Notes: generated from the letters alone by a model not told the origin. 48,964 nt of DNA from an uncultured Bacteroidia bacterium (GCA_902785065.1 CACZXH010000012.1:1-48964); one strand, 5' to 3'; counted from the stretch's first letter, positions 1 through 10,337 are shown. Numbers and translations are program-made.

Positions 1-88
1 GTCTTTTCAATGAACTTTTTTTAAATTTTTACTGACCCGCCTTTCGGTCTGGGCCGTAAAAATTCCCGCTCGTTTCCGAACGGGATTG

Positions 89-119
89 CAAAGGTACACC
101 TTTTTTTCGAACTGGCAAA
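89..119 (-). promoter_or_regulatory. Strong leftward promoter, probably of an rRNA operon
   Basis: On the minus strand a TTTG box (116-119) and a TACCTTTG box (89-96) are separated by 19 bases, an almost perfect match to the Bacteroidota -33/-7 promoter (TTTG, 19-21 bases, TAnnTTTG). It points out of the window to the left. Downstream lie a GC-rich hairpin (65-84) and A-rich sequence ending in a GTTCATTGA-like motif, which resembles leaders seen before 16S rRNA genes in this phylum. The rRNA assignment is an inference, because the transcribed gene lies outside the window. Confidence 0.65.
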
Positions 120-164
120 CTTTTTTCAGACTTTTTTGAAAATATTTTTTGTAAAAAATACAAA

Positions 165-1556
165 TTACTTGCTATTCAAGGCAATACGTGCCTGAAGCTC
201 CCAGGTGCGGATACGGTCCTTGTAGAAGTTGTTCGCATTGACCTTCTCGATGGAGAGGTCGCTGTCGGAATTACCACCCCAGCGGCGGCAGGTGTATAGG
301 ACGTCATACACGCGTCCGATCTGGTATTCACGGCTGATGCGGAGGCCCACGGCGTAGTCTTCGCCGTACTTGGTGGTCGGGAAGTTGAGCTTGCGCAGGA
401 GTGGAGTCCAGAATCCGCGCGGAGCGCCGAGGCCATTGATCCGGAGGGCGTTGTTCCGCCCGTTCTCGGGCGTCCATTCCCTATGCTCGATGACGAACGG
501 CGGCAGCGGATTCAGGTCGAAGTCCGTCATTTGATAGCAGCCCACCACCATCGCGCAACCCTGCGCGCGGAACGCATCCACGAACTTCTGGACAGTGTTC
601 TCGTCGAAATACAGGTCGTCAGAATCCAGCTGCAGGGCGAAGCGGCCGCAAGCGGGATGATGGATGGCGGCGTTCCAGTTGCCGCCGATGGCGTGCCAGG
701 TAGGATCCTGGGCGATATAGACAAGCTTCGGGTCGCCGAGGAAGGACTTGATCACGTCCACGGTGCCGTCCATAGAGTTGTCGTCGACCACAATGACATT
801 ATAAGGGAAGTCCGTTTTCTGGGACAGGGCCGACCGGAGGGCGTCGCCGATGGTCTTCACGCGATTCTTGCAAGGGATGACGACGGAAGCCTCGAAGGCG
901 AACTCCCCTTCCGTGATGTCCACAGTCTTGAACGAAGGCGCCAGGTAGCCGCCGACGGCCTTGAGGTGGTCCGTCACCGCCTGCTCCATCTCGATCTGGG
1001 ACTGCCGGTTCTTCGGGTCCACGTAATCGAACTGTTTCTCGCCGGACTTGCGGAGGTCCGTCTCTATCTCATAATAGAGGTATTCGCCGATGTGCTCGAG
1101 CCGCCCCTTTTGGGAGATCTTGAGCCGAAGATCATAGAGGCCCGCCGCCGCATAGTCAGCCGTCATCCGGGCCGCGGCCTCCTTCAAGGCAGAGGTGCGC
1201 AGGAGCAGCAGGCCACCGAATTCGAAGTCGTCCCGCAAGGATCCTGCCTGATAGTCGATGACCGGAGCCGGGACCACTTCCCCGCCCTTGGAAATGAAGC
1301 GGTCCGCATACAGCAGCGCAGCGCCGGTGTCCTCCGCGACCTGGAGCATCCGCTCCAAGGCATAATGGACCAGGGAGAGGTCCGTCAGGCGGGTATACAG
1401 GAGGGTGAATTCAGACGCCGCCGCCTCCGCGACACCGCGCAGGGTGGCACTCCGGGAGAATGGCGCATCAAGGACATGGACAGAGGAGACTTCGGCCTCG
1501 CGGGAAAGGATTTCGGCCTGGGAGGCCCTGGAGACAAAACAATCGATTCTTTTCAT
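165..1556 (-). CDS. Family 2 glycosyltransferase with an extra N-terminal domain
   Basis: The 463-residue protein has a GT-A fold family 2 glycosyltransferase domain in its C-terminal half. Visible marks are [17 protein letters not shown] at the start of the domain, [10 protein letters not shown], and the metal/nucleotide-binding DxD-like [10 protein letters not shown]. The N-terminal half (about 1-220) looks like a degenerate second glycosyltransferase-like region and lacks clear catalytic motifs. No signal peptide or membrane segment is evident, so it should act in the cytoplasm or at the inner face of the membrane, probably in surface glycan synthesis. Donor and acceptor cannot be read from sequence. 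It stands alone, divergent from purC, and ends before the leftward promoter at 89-119. Confidence 0.8.
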   Translation of the reverse strand: MKRIDCFVSRASQAEILSREAEVSSVHVLDAPFSRSATLRGVAEAAASEFTLLYTRLTDLSLVHYALERMLQVAEDTGAALLYADRFISKGGEVVPAPVIDYQAGSLRDDFEFGGLLLLRTSALKEAAARMTADYAAAGLYDLRLKISQKGRLEHIGEYLYYEIETDLRKSGEKQFDYVDPKNRQSQIEMEQAVTDHLKAVGGYLAPSFKTVDITEGEFAFEASVVIPCKNRVKTIGDALRSALSQKTDFPYNVIVVDDNSMDGTVDVIKSFLGDPKLVYIAQDPTWHAIGGNWNAAIHHPACGRFALQLDSDDLYFDENTVQKFVDAFRAQGCAMVVGCYQMTDFDLNPLPPFVIEHREWTPENGRNNALRINGLGAPRGFWTPLLRKLNFPTTKYGEDYAVGLRISREYQIGRVYDVLYTCRRWGGNSDSDLSIEKVNANNFYKDRIRTWELQARIALNSK

Positions 1557-1560
1557 ACTT

Positions 1561-1568
1561 CAAATATA
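1561..1568 (-). promoter_or_regulatory. -7 promoter box for the glycosyltransferase gene
   Basis: Minus-strand TATATTTG fits TAnnTTTG exactly. The upstream -33 region is only T-rich and has no clear TTTG. The box ends five bases before the ATG at 1556, so if it is used the transcript would be leaderless or nearly so. Confidence 0.45.
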
Positions 1569-1601
1569 GCACTTTTTCTTCCGGGAATGAAGAAAAAAAC
1601 G

Positions 1602-1609
1602 TATCTTCG
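1602..1609 (+). promoter_or_regulatory. Possible -7 box for the purCBA operon
   Basis: TATCTTCG differs from TAnnTTTG at one position and lies 22 bases before the purC ATG in the only intergenic space available to this operon (1557-1631). The -33 element is not clear. Confidence 0.3.
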
Positions 1610-1631
1610 TGAGTTCAAAACGAAGCACTTT

Positions 1632-2576
1632 ATGAAAGCGTTAGTCCGTACTGATTTTCATCTCCCCGAACAAGTCTCCAAATACACGGGCAAAGTCCGT
1701 GACGTATACTTCATCGGCGACGACTACCTCGTGATGGTCGCCACCGACCGCATCTCCGCCTTCGACGTCGTCCTCCCGGAAGGCATTCCGTTCAAGGGCC
1801 AGGTCCTCAACCAGATCGCCTCCCGTTTCCTGGACGCCACCGCCGACATCCTCCCCAACTGGAAGATCGCCGAGGCAGACCCGATGGTCACCGTCGGCTG
1901 GCGCTGCGAGCCCTTCAAGGTGGAAATGGTCATCCGCGGCTACCTGACCGGCCACGCCTGGCGCGAATACAAGGCCGGCAAGCGTACCCTCTGCGGCGTT
2001 CCGCTGCCGGAAGGCATGGTGGAGAACCAGCAGTTCCCGGAGCCCATCATCACCCCCACGACCAAAGCCGCCGAAGGCCATGACGAGGATATCTCCAAGG
2101 AGGAAATCATCGCCCAGGGCATCGTATCCAAGGAGGACTATGAGCAGCTTGAGGCCTACACCCGCGCCCTTTTCCAGCGGGGCACCGAGATGGCGGCCGA
2201 GAAAGGCCTCATCCTCGTGGACACCAAATACGAGTTCGGCAAACGCGACGGTAAGATCATCCTCATGGACGAGATCCATACCCCCGACTCCTCCCGTTAC
2301 TTCTATGCCGACGGTTACGCCGAGCGCCTCGCCCGCGGCGAGCACCAGAAACAGCTTTCCAAGGAGTTCGTCCGCGAGTGGCTCATGGCGAACGGATTCC
2401 AGGGCCAGGCCGGCCAGCAGGTCCCGGAAATGACCCCGGAAGTCGTGGCCGGCATTACGGACCGCTATATCGAACTGTACGAGCACATTACCGGCGTCCC
2501 CTTCGTCAAGGCGGAGGATCCGGACCCGGCCGCCCGCATTGAAAAGAACATCGACACATTCCTGAAGAGCCTATGA
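1632..2576 (+). CDS. purC: Phosphoribosylaminoimidazole-succinocarboxamide synthase (SAICAR synthetase)
   Basis: PurC condenses CAIR with aspartate using ATP in de novo purine synthesis, in the cytosol. The ATG at 1632 gives 314 residues starting [14 protein letters not shown], the usual length for this phylum. The open frame continues far upstream, but that part is only antisense to the glycosyltransferase gene. Family marks are GKVRDVY near the start, [37 protein letters not shown], and KYEFG with [11 protein letters not shown]. The stop overlaps the purB ATG (ATGA), so translation is probably coupled. It heads the purC-purB-purA operon. Confidence 0.96.
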   Translation: MKALVRTDFHLPEQVSKYTGKVRDVYFIGDDYLVMVATDRISAFDVVLPEGIPFKGQVLNQIASRFLDATADILPNWKIAEADPMVTVGWRCEPFKVEMVIRGYLTGHAWREYKAGKRTLCGVPLPEGMVENQQFPEPIITPTTKAAEGHDEDISKEEIIAQGIVSKEDYEQLEAYTRALFQRGTEMAAEKGLILVDTKYEFGKRDGKIILMDEIHTPDSSRYFYADGYAERLARGEHQKQLSKEFVREWLMANGFQGQAGQQVPEMTPEVVAGITDRYIELYEHITGVPFVKAEDPDPAARIEKNIDTFLKSL

Positions 2577-3868
2577 TCGAACGCTACTCCCGCAAGGTCA
2601 TGCGGGACGTCTGGACCGAGCAGAACAAGTTCCAGGCGTACCTCGAAGTCGAAATCCTCTCCTGCGAAGCCTGGAGCGAACTGGGCGTCATCCCGAAGGA
2701 GGACGTCGAAAAGATCCGCGCAGCGGCCACCTTCGACGTGGACCGTATCAAGGAAATCGAAGAAATTACCCGCCACGACGTCGTGGCCTTCACCCGCGCC
2801 GTCAGCGAAAGCCTTGGTCCCGAGCGCAAGTGGGTCCATTACGGGCTCACCTCCACCGACGTCGTGGACACCGCCAACGGCTACCTCCTCAAGCAGGCTG
2901 ACGAAATCCTCCTCCAGGACCTCGAGGCCTTCCAGGAAGTCCTGAAGCGCCGCGCCCTTGAATTCAAGGACACGCCCTGCATCGGCCGCACGCACGGCAT
3001 CCATGCCGACATCACGTCCTTCGGCCTGAAATGGGCCTTGTGGCATGAGGAGATGAAGCGGAACATCGAACGATTCCAGTATGCCCGCAAGGGAGTCGAA
3101 GCCGGCAAAATGAGCGGTGCCGTGGGTAATTTCGCCAACATTCCCCCGTTCATCCAGGACTATGTGTGCGAGCGCCTGGGCATTGCCTCGGCAGACATTT
3201 CCACGCAGGTCCTCCAGCGCGACCGGCATGCTTTCTACATCGCCACCCTCGCCATTATCGCCTCCACCCTGGAGCAGATGGCCTTCGAGGTGCGGAACCT
3301 CCAGCGGACGGAAGTCCGCGAGGCGGAGGAAGCCTTCCGGAAGGGCCAGAAGGGCTCCAGCGCAATGCCGCACAAGCGGAATCCGATTTCCAGCGAAAAC
3401 ATTTGCGGTTGCGCCCGCGTCATGCGCGGCTACATGTCCGCTTCCTGCGAGAACGTCGCCCTTTGGCACGAGCGGGACATTTCCCACTCCTCCACGGAAC
3501 GGATTATCCTCCCGGACGCCACCGAGCTCCTGGACTACATGCTGTGCCGTTTCAAGGGCATCCTGGAGAACCTGACGGTCTATCCCGAGAACATGCTCCA
3601 GAATATCTGGCGCACCCGGGGCGTCATCTTCGCGCAGCGCGTGATGAACGCCCTCATCGGCAAGGGCCTCACCCGCGAACAGGCGTATGACACCGTGCAG
3701 CCCATCGCCATGAAGGCCTGGACGGAAGGGCTGGACTACCGGACCCTCCTCCAGGAAAGCGACGCGGTCATGGGCCTCCTGACCGTGGAAGAGCTGGAGG
3801 GTTGCTTCACGCTCGACTATTATTTCAAGAACGTAGACTATATCTTAAAACGAACTGGCATATTATGA
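2573..3868 (+). CDS. purB: Adenylosuccinate lyase
   Basis: PurB removes fumarate from SAICAR and from adenylosuccinate, so it acts both directly after PurC and after PurA. The 431-residue protein carries the fumarase/aspartase superfamily signature [11 protein letters not shown] (about residues 263-273), the [13 protein letters not shown] substrate loop and the GRTHGIHA motif with the catalytic His. The length matches the short Bacillus-type enzyme. The start overlaps the purC stop and the stop overlaps the purA ATG, each by four bases. Gene order follows the pathway from CAIR to AMP. Confidence 0.96.
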   Translation: MIERYSRKVMRDVWTEQNKFQAYLEVEILSCEAWSELGVIPKEDVEKIRAAATFDVDRIKEIEEITRHDVVAFTRAVSESLGPERKWVHYGLTSTDVVDTANGYLLKQADEILLQDLEAFQEVLKRRALEFKDTPCIGRTHGIHADITSFGLKWALWHEEMKRNIERFQYARKGVEAGKMSGAVGNFANIPPFIQDYVCERLGIASADISTQVLQRDRHAFYIATLAIIASTLEQMAFEVRNLQRTEVREAEEAFRKGQKGSSAMPHKRNPISSENICGCARVMRGYMSASCENVALWHERDISHSSTERIILPDATELLDYMLCRFKGILENLTVYPENMLQNIWRTRGVIFAQRVMNALIGKGLTREQAYDTVQPIAMKAWTEGLDYRTLLQESDAVMGLLTVEELEGCFTLDYYFKNVDYILKRTGIL

Positions 3869-5130
3869 GCAAGGTAGACGTGGTCCTCGGCCTCCAATGG
3901 GGTGACGAGGGCAAGGGAAAGGTGGTCGATGTCCTGACCCCGAACTACAAGGTGATCGCCCGCTTCCAGGGCGGCCCGAACGCGGGTCATTCGCTCGTCT
4001 TCGACGGGGACGGCTTCGTCCTCCACACCGTTCCCTCCGGGATTTTCCGCCCGGATTCGGTGAACATCATCGGTAACGGCGTCGTCATTGACCCGGTCAT
4101 CCTGCAGGATGAGATCGAGGCCATCGAGGCCAAGGGCATGGACATCACCGGCAAACTCCTGATTTCCAAGAAGGCGCACCTGATCCTCCCGACGCACCGG
4201 ATGCTGGACGCTGCGAGCGAATCGGCGAAGGGCAAGGGAAAGATCGGCTCCACCCTCAAGGGCATCGGCCCCACCTACATGGACAAGACCGGCCGGAACG
4301 GCCTCCGCGTGGGCGACATCCTCTCCCCCGCCTTCATCCAGCGCTACGAAGCCCTGAAATACAAACACTTCGGCCTGCTGTCCCAGTACAAGTTCCCCTT
4401 CGACATCACGGAATACGAAATCAAGTGGTTCCAGGCTGTGGAGAGCATGAAGCGCTTCACCTTCATTGACAGCGAATTCGCCGTGAACCGCTATCTGGAC
4501 CAGGATGTCCCCGTTCTCGCGGAAGGCGCGCAGGGATCCATGCTGGACATCGACTTCGGCACCTATCCCTTCGTCACCTCCTCCAACACCATGACGGCGG
4601 GTGTCTGCACCGGTCTCGGTGTCGCCCCCAGCCGCGTGGGCAAGGTGATGGGCATTTTCAAGGCCTACTGCACCCGCGTGGGCAGCGGACCGTTCCCGAC
4701 GGAACTGTTCGACGCCACCGGCGAGCGCCTCCGCAGCATCGGCCGCGAGTACGGCGCCACCACCGGCCGTCCGCGCCGCTGCGGCTGGCTGGACATGGTC
4801 GCCCTGAAATACGCTGTCATGGTGAACGGTGTCAATGAACTGATCATGATGAAAGCCGACGTGATGAACGGCTTCGACACCGTCCGCGTCGCCACCGCCT
4901 ACAAGATCGACGGGCAGGTCACGCAGGACTTCCCTTTCGAGTGCCCCGACAACGTCGAACCCGTGTACACGGACTTTCCGGGATGGAAGGAGGACCTCAC
5001 GAAGGTGCGCCGCTTCGAGGATTTCCCCGAAACGTTCAAGAAATACATCGCTTTCATCGAGAAGGAAACGGGCTGCCCGGTGAAGATCATTTCCGTCGGT
5101 CCCGACCGTTCCGAAATCGTCATACGCTAA
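3865..5130 (+). CDS. purA: Adenylosuccinate synthetase
   Basis: PurA joins IMP and aspartate with GTP to make adenylosuccinate, the first committed step to AMP. I place the start at the ATG at 3865, which overlaps the purB stop and gives [19 protein letters not shown] with the GTP-binding P-loop GDEGKGK. This leaves 421 residues, normal for the family. Other marks are GPNAGHS, the GIGPTYMDK segment, and the C-terminal region with [13 protein letters not shown] longer open frame starting at 3802 runs through purB and is not credible. The following glycosyltransferase gene begins seven bases after the stop. Confidence 0.95.
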   Translation: MSKVDVVLGLQWGDEGKGKVVDVLTPNYKVIARFQGGPNAGHSLVFDGDGFVLHTVPSGIFRPDSVNIIGNGVVIDPVILQDEIEAIEAKGMDITGKLLISKKAHLILPTHRMLDAASESAKGKGKIGSTLKGIGPTYMDKTGRNGLRVGDILSPAFIQRYEALKYKHFGLLSQYKFPFDITEYEIKWFQAVESMKRFTFIDSEFAVNRYLDQDVPVLAEGAQGSMLDIDFGTYPFVTSSNTMTAGVCTGLGVAPSRVGKVMGIFKAYCTRVGSGPFPTELFDATGERLRSIGREYGATTGRPRRCGWLDMVALKYAVMVNGVNELIMMKADVMNGFDTVRVATAYKIDGQVTQDFPFECPDNVEPVYTDFPGWKEDLTKVRRFEDFPETFKKYIAFIEKETGCPVKIISVGPDRSEIVIR

Positions 5131-5137
5131 TCCTGCC

Positions 5138-5863
5138 ATGGACCGGAAAATCGTCATCATCCCGACTTACAACGAAAAGGAGAACATCGAAGCCATTACG
5201 CGGAAGGTGTTTTCCCTGCCCGGGGATTTCCAGATCCTCGTCATCGACGACGGCTCTCCCGACGGGACGGCCGGCATCGTGAAAGGGCTGCAGGCGGAAT
5301 TCCCGGAGCGGCTGCACCTGCTTGAACGGAGTGGGAAGCAGGGGCTGGGCACGGCCTACCTGACCGGCTTCAAATGGTCCCTGGACCACGGCTATGACTA
5401 CATTTTCGAGATGGATGCCGATTTCTCGCACAATCCGGACGACCTCCTCCGCCTCTACGCCGCCTGTGCGGAGCATGGCGGGGACCTCGCCGTGGGCTCC
5501 CGCTATTGTCACGGCGTGAGCGTCGTGGACTGGCCCATGAGCCGGATCATCATGTCCTACTACGCATCGGCCTATGTCCGCGGCGTCCTGGGCATGAAGG
5601 TGTTCGACACGACGGCCGGCTTCGTCTGCTATTCGCGGAAGGTCCTGGAAACCATCGACCTGGATGCCGTCCAGATGAAAGGATACGGGTTCCAGATCGA
5701 GATGAAGTATACGGCTTATCGGCTCGGATTCAAGATTGTCGAGGTGCCTATCATCTTCACGAACCGCCAGCTGGGGACCTCCAAGATGTCCAGCGGCATT
5801 TTCGGCGAAGCCTTCTGGGGGGTCATCAAGCTCCGGTTCCGAAAGATCAGGGGAAAGCAATGA
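5138..5863 (+). CDS. Polyprenol-phosphate mannose synthase-like glycosyltransferase
   Basis: The 241-residue protein is a compact family 2 glycosyltransferase of the dolichol/polyprenol monophosphomannose synthase type. Marks are IVIIPTYNEKENI at the N-terminus, VIDDGSPDGTAGIV, and the DxD-containing FEMDADFSHNPDDL. The family moves a sugar from a nucleotide donor to a lipid phosphate carrier at the cytoplasmic face of the membrane. There are no membrane segments, unlike the longer DPM1-GtrA fusions. It is the last gene of the purCBA operon, seven bases after purA. Linkage of purine genes to this enzyme is probably only transcriptional convenience. The exact sugar is unknown. Confidence 0.85.
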   Translation: MDRKIVIIPTYNEKENIEAITRKVFSLPGDFQILVIDDGSPDGTAGIVKGLQAEFPERLHLLERSGKQGLGTAYLTGFKWSLDHGYDYIFEMDADFSHNPDDLLRLYAACAEHGGDLAVGSRYCHGVSVVDWPMSRIIMSYYASAYVRGVLGMKVFDTTAGFVCYSRKVLETIDLDAVQMKGYGFQIEMKYTAYRLGFKIVEVPIIFTNRQLGTSKMSSGIFGEAFWGVIKLRFRKIRGKQ

Positions 5864-5864
5864 A

Positions 5865-5893
5865 AAAAGTGAAGGACGAACTCCTTCGCTTTT
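5865..5893. terminator. Bidirectional intrinsic terminator
   Basis: A 12-base-pair stem (5865-5876 with 5882-5893, one G-T pair) with a five-base loop is flanked by A-run and T-run. It sits between the convergent glycosyltransferase gene (stop 5863) and the GH97 gene (stop 5911), so it can end transcription from both sides. Confidence 0.85.
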
Positions 5894-5910
5894 TGATTTC
5901 AGACGCTGGC

Positions 5911-7881
5911 TTACAGCACCAGGACCGCGCCGCCGCCCGGCGCCAGGTGCACTTTCCAGGTACCATTGACAGATACCTGCTCATGCCGATAGTCCTGCGC
6001 CTTCCGGTCCGCATTCACGCCATCGAGATAGACTTCGCCCTGCTTGGCGCCGATGCCCAGGCGGGAAAGGTCGACGACGAGGTCGCGCGCATCCCAGTTC
6101 CCGAGGGCGCCGACATACCATTTGTTTCCGCTCCGGCGGGCGATGACCACGTATTCCGCAATCTTGCCCTCCAGGGCGATGGTCTCATCCCAGACCGTCG
6201 GAACGGAAGCGATGAAAGCGGTGCATTCCTCTTCCTTCCGGTAATTGGACGGTGAATCGCAGAGCATCGTCAGCGGCGCATCGAAAACGATATATTCAGC
6301 GAGCTGGTGACAGCGGGTTCCCTGCGACATCGGCTCCGAATTGCAGGGATAGTAGTTGGAGCGCGTGGCGTTCCGCATCGCTCCCTGGGTGTAATCAGCC
6401 GGACCGGCCACCAGGCGGGTGAACGGAATCGTCACGTCATAGGTAACCTGGTCCACTTCCGGACCGCTCCACTTCATCTGCTCCAGGCCGTGGATGCCCT
6501 CGAAATTCATGATGTTCGGATAGGTCCGCTGCAGGCCCGTCGGCTTGTAGGCGCCGTGGAAGTCCACCAGCATGTGATACTTCGCGGCCGTTGCGGCGGC
6601 TTTCTCGTAGAACCTGACCATCTGGTCGTCGTCCCGGTCCATGAAATCAATCTTCCAGCCCTTGATGCCCATGGCGGAATAGTGCTTGCACACGCCTTCC
6701 ATGTCGCGGTTGAACGCCCAGTATCCGGCCCAGAGAATCAGGCCGACGTTCTTCTGCCTGGCATAGTCGCACAGCATCGGCAGGTCGATCTCAGGCACCA
6801 CCTGCATCAGGTCCGCCTGCTTGTTCACGGCCCAGCCTTCATCGAGGATGACGTATTCGATACCATGCTCAGAAGCGAAGTCGATATAGTGCTTATACGT
6901 ATCGTTGTTGATGCCGCTCTTGAAATCGACGCCCGAAATGTTCCAGTCATTCCACCAGTCCCAGGCCACCTTGCCCGGTTTCACCCAGGACCAGTCGTTG
7001 CCGGCAGCCGGGGCGGCCAGCCGCCAGGTCAGGTCGCTTTCGGCCAGCTGGCGGTCCTCCTTCGAGATGGCAATGACCCGCCAGGGGAAAGCATGCGGCG
7101 AAGTGAGCTTCGACAGATAGTTGTGGCGGGAACGCACAAGACCCTGCAGTTGGTTGTGGCCGCCCTGATCCACCTGGACAGGGCTGCCGGGGAAGACGCC
7201 GCGAAGAGAACGTCCCCCCTCCTGGTTGCACAGATACATGCCTGGATAATCCCGGAGGTCGGCTTCCGTGATACAGAGTTTGATGCCGTTCGCAGCCTCT
7301 ACGGTCAGCGGCAGGAAAGCCAGGCGCCCCTTCTCCCACTTGGAAATGAGATGGTGCGCATAGGTGTTCTCGAATGAGTTGAAGAACTGTGAATCGAACG
7401 TGGAATTGTCCCGGGCCACGTAAGGGACATAGGCCGGGTAATCATACGGGAAGGCGAATTCCGCCTGCTCATAGGCGACGGCGAACTCGCCAGCCTTGCC
7501 CCCAGCCACGAAGCGATAGGCGACACCGTCGTCATACGCCCGGAAAACAATGCTGTACGTGTCGGTGGAAAGGGTCATTTCGTTATAACGGTCGCGGACC
7601 TGGGCCCGCTTGAAGTTCCTGGCCGGAATCGTCTGATCCACGCGTTTGACGGAAGCCTTGAAATTGCTCCGACCGCCGTACATGTAACCGCCGATCAGCA
7701 TCATCGAGATCCGTGAAGGCGCCAGCAGCTTGACGCCCTCCCTTTCAATGGAATAAGAGACGTGCTCCCCACTGGTCACCGTGACGACGATCTTGCCGTC
7801 CGGAGACTTCACTTCATAATCTTTCGCTTGCGCTACAAAGGCAGCCAAGAGGGCCGCCATCAACAAAACAATCTTTTTCAT
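5911..7881 (-). CDS. Glycoside hydrolase family 97 (alpha-glucosidase or alpha-galactosidase)
   Basis: The 656-residue protein starts with a Sec signal peptide (MKKIVLLMAALLAAFVAQA) and is exported, probably to the periplasm. Its order is the GH97 family's: N-terminal beta-sandwich (about 20-280), a TIM barrel (about 295-560) and a C-terminal beta domain. Barrel marks are VAWDWWNDWNISGVDF, YVILDEGW and KIDFMDRDDDQ (Asp412 region). An Asp at this position is the nucleophile of retaining GH97 galactosidases, whereas inverting SusB-type enzymes use Glu residues; the motif therefore leans to the retaining type, but I cannot settle the substrate. It starts five bases after the tex stop, so it may be co-transcribed with the stress operon. 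Confidence 0.88.
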   Translation of the reverse strand: MKKIVLLMAALLAAFVAQAKDYEVKSPDGKIVVTVTSGEHVSYSIEREGVKLLAPSRISMMLIGGYMYGGRSNFKASVKRVDQTIPARNFKRAQVRDRYNEMTLSTDTYSIVFRAYDDGVAYRFVAGGKAGEFAVAYEQAEFAFPYDYPAYVPYVARDNSTFDSQFFNSFENTYAHHLISKWEKGRLAFLPLTVEAANGIKLCITEADLRDYPGMYLCNQEGGRSLRGVFPGSPVQVDQGGHNQLQGLVRSRHNYLSKLTSPHAFPWRVIAISKEDRQLAESDLTWRLAAPAAGNDWSWVKPGKVAWDWWNDWNISGVDFKSGINNDTYKHYIDFASEHGIEYVILDEGWAVNKQADLMQVVPEIDLPMLCDYARQKNVGLILWAGYWAFNRDMEGVCKHYSAMGIKGWKIDFMDRDDDQMVRFYEKAAATAAKYHMLVDFHGAYKPTGLQRTYPNIMNFEGIHGLEQMKWSGPEVDQVTYDVTIPFTRLVAGPADYTQGAMRNATRSNYYPCNSEPMSQGTRCHQLAEYIVFDAPLTMLCDSPSNYRKEEECTAFIASVPTVWDETIALEGKIAEYVVIARRSGNKWYVGALGNWDARDLVVDLSRLGIGAKQGEVYLDGVNADRKAQDYRHEQVSVNGTWKVHLAPGGGAVLVL

Positions 7882-7886
7882 CTGTC

Positions 7887-10031
7887 TCAGTTTTTACTTA
7901 TCAATCTCAATCCGATCCGGTTCCGTTCCAGGTCCACGGAGACGACCTCCACCTGCACGTGCTGGTGGAGTTTCAGGATCTTGGAAGGGTCGGCCATCCC
8001 CCGCACCCCCATTTTGGTGGCATGGATGAGGCCATTGTCATGCAGGCCGATGTCCACGAAAGCGCCGAAAGCCGTGAGGTTCGTCACGATGCCCGGGAGT
8101 TCCATGCCGACCTTGAGGTCGTCGATCTCGTGAATGTCTTCCGCAAAGGAGAACTCCCGGACTTCCGCACGCGGATCGCGGCCGGGCTTGGCGAGCTCTT
8201 TCAGGATGTCATTGACCGTGGGAAGGCCGAAATCACCCTCTACATAGTCCTGCGCCTTGATTTTCCGGCACAGGTCCGCATTTCCCACGAGCTCGCGGGT
8301 GGAGACGCCCAAGTCGCGGGCCATCCGGTCCACAATGTGGTAGGATTCGGGATGCACGGCACTGCCGTCGAGCGGGTTCTCCGCCCCCTGGATGCGGAGG
8401 AAACCGGCGCACTGCTGGAAGGCTTTTTCGCCCAGGCGGGGCACTTCCATAAGTTGCCGACGGGACTTGTAACCGCCTGCCTTCGCGCGGTAAGCGACGA
8501 TGTTATCTGCCAAAGTGGGGCCGATGCCGGACACGTACTGAAGCAGGTAAGGACTCGCCGTATTCAGGTTCACGCCCACGCTGTTCACGCAACTTTCCAC
8601 GGTGTTGTCCAGCTGCTCGTGCAGGAGCGTCTGGTCCACATCGTGCTGGTACTGGCCGATTCCGAGGGATTTCGGGTCGATCTTCACCAGTTCGGCCAGC
8701 GGGTCCATCAGGCGGCGGCCGATGGAGACCGCACCACGGACGGTCACATCCTCGTCCGGGAACTCCTCCCGGGCCACGTCTGACGCGGAATACACGGAAG
8801 CGCCATCCTCGCTCACGGAGAAGATCCGGACGCTGTCGGGGAGACCCACCTTGCGGATGAATTCCTCCGTCTCGCGGCCGGCCGTGCCGTTGCCAATGGC
8901 GATCACTTCAATCCCGTACCGTTCCACCAGGTCCGCGACCGTCATGATGGCCTGGACCTTCTTGGCAGCCGGCGGATGCGGGAAAATGACCGTATGGTGC
9001 AGCAGGCTGCCGTGTTCGTCCAGGCAGACGACCTTGCAGCCCGTCCGGAAGCCCGGATCGATGGCCAGCGTCCGCTTCTGCCCCACCGGCGCCGCGAGCA
9101 GCAACTGCCGCAGGTTCTCGCCAAAGACGCGGATGGAGTCCACATCGGCCTTAAGCTTCGCCTCCTTCAGGACCTCGTTCGTGATGGACGGCTCCAGAAG
9201 GCGTTTATAGGCATCATCCACGGCCGCCCGGATTTCCAGCCCGCATTCCCGGGAAGGATAGCCCTTTTCCTGGCAGTAGTCGTAATACATCTTGTTGCCA
9301 CACTTTTCGGCGTCGGCGTCGATGGACAACTTCAGGAATCCCTCATTCTCCGCCCGCAGGAGCGCCAGCAGGCTGTAGGAAGGAATCTTGGAAATGGGGT
9401 TGGAGAAGTTGAAATACGTGCGGTACTTGGCCGCGGCGGGATCCGTCTGGGCGGCTTTCGTCGCCTTGGACTGCACCCGGCGCGTCCGGAAGATACCCCG
9501 GAGGTTCTCCCGCACGACGGCCGTCTCGGACAGCCGCTCCGCGATAATGTCGCGGGCACCGGCGAGGGCGTCGTCCACAGAAGCGACCTCCCCTTTCACG
9601 AACCGGGCCGCATCGGCCTCGGGATGGTGGGACTTGCCGCTCCACAGGAGGTCGGCCAGCGGCTCCAAACCCTTGGCCACGGCAGCCGTGGCACGCGTCT
9701 TCCGCTTGGGACGGAACGGCAGGTACAGGTCCTCCAGGATACTGGAGCTCACGCAGTTCTCAATCTGGTCCCGGAGTTCGGGCGTCAGCTTTCCCTGCTC
9801 TTCGATGGTGCCCAGGATGGAGGCCTTGCGTTTCTCCATTTCCGTGAACACCTCGGTCCAGTGCTTGATCTCGGCCACTTCCACGTCGGAAAGCCCGCCC
9901 GTGCGCTCCTTCCGATACCGGCTGATGAAGGGAATCGTACAACCTTCCGCGAAGAGTTCCGCACAATTCTCCACCTGCCAGTCCTTCACTTGCAGCAAGG
10001 CGGCGACATGCCTCACGTAAATGTCTTTCAT
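7887..10031 (-). CDS. tex: Tex-family transcription accessory protein with S1 RNA-binding domain
   Basis: The 714-residue protein has the Tex order: N-terminal helix-turn-helix regions (DVEVAEIKHWTEVF), a central YqgF/RuvX-like RNase H fold (LAIDPGFRTGCKVVCLDE, about 320-450), tandem helix-hairpin-helix (VNLNTASPYLLQYVSGIG) and a C-terminal S1 domain (about 635-710, GIVTNLTAFGAFVDIG). Tex binds nucleic acids and is related to eukaryotic Spt6; in several bacteria it influences transcription and stress tolerance. It starts three bases after the STAS gene stop, placing it last in the partner-switch operon, before GH97. Confidence 0.93.
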   Translation of the reverse strand: MKDIYVRHVAALLQVKDWQVENCAELFAEGCTIPFISRYRKERTGGLSDVEVAEIKHWTEVFTEMEKRKASILGTIEEQGKLTPELRDQIENCVSSSILEDLYLPFRPKRKTRATAAVAKGLEPLADLLWSGKSHHPEADAARFVKGEVASVDDALAGARDIIAERLSETAVVRENLRGIFRTRRVQSKATKAAQTDPAAAKYRTYFNFSNPISKIPSYSLLALLRAENEGFLKLSIDADAEKCGNKMYYDYCQEKGYPSRECGLEIRAAVDDAYKRLLEPSITNEVLKEAKLKADVDSIRVFGENLRQLLLAAPVGQKRTLAIDPGFRTGCKVVCLDEHGSLLHHTVIFPHPPAAKKVQAIMTVADLVERYGIEVIAIGNGTAGRETEEFIRKVGLPDSVRIFSVSEDGASVYSASDVAREEFPDEDVTVRGAVSIGRRLMDPLAELVKIDPKSLGIGQYQHDVDQTLLHEQLDNTVESCVNSVGVNLNTASPYLLQYVSGIGPTLADNIVAYRAKAGGYKSRRQLMEVPRLGEKAFQQCAGFLRIQGAENPLDGSAVHPESYHIVDRMARDLGVSTRELVGNADLCRKIKAQDYVEGDFGLPTVNDILKELAKPGRDPRAEVREFSFAEDIHEIDDLKVGMELPGIVTNLTAFGAFVDIGLHDNGLIHATKMGVRGMADPSKILKLHQHVQVEVVSVDLERNRIGLRLISKN

Positions 10032-10034
10032 CGG

Positions 10035-10337
10035 CTACTTGATTTCGAAGAGCTGGAGGAACCCCGTCATCATGAAGACCTGCCGGATCTCGTTCGAAAG
10101 GCCCTCGATGACGACGTGTCCACCTGCCGCGGACGCCGCCTTCCGGATGGTGAGGAAGATGCGGAGACCGGAACTGCTGATATACGCCATTTCCGAACAG
10201 TCGAGCACGATCGTTCCCTCGGCATGGTCCAGCAAGGGCTGGATTTCCTGGGTGATCTCCGCCGCGGCGGGCGTGTCCAGCCGGCCCACCAGACGGGCCG
10301 TCATCGTTCCTTCGGATTCAGTGATGAATACTTCCAT
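10035..10337 (-). CDS. STAS-domain anti-sigma-factor antagonist (SpoIIAA/RsbV-like)
   Basis: The 100-residue protein is a single STAS domain. The segment VLDCSEMAYISSSGLRIF (about 44-61) is the antagonist signature; the phosphorylatable serine lies in SSSG, most likely Ser55. In known partner switches an RsbW-like kinase phosphorylates this serine, a SpoIIE-type phosphatase removes the phosphate, and the dephosphorylated form sequesters a partner. Here both predicted opposing enzymes are in the single protein encoded just upstream (two bases apart). No sigma factor or separate anti-sigma factor is adjacent, so the final target is unknown. Confidence 0.9.
   Translation of the reverse strand: MEVFITESEGTMTARLVGRLDTPAAAEITQEIQPLLDHAEGTIVLDCSEMAYISSSGLRIFLTIRKAASAAGGHVVIEGLSNEIRQVFMMTGFLQLFEIK

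Noticed and set aside
483-1631. Upstream extension of the purC frame
   Set aside because: PurC homology begins at the ATG at 1632 and the length is then normal; the extension is antisense to the glycosyltransferase gene.
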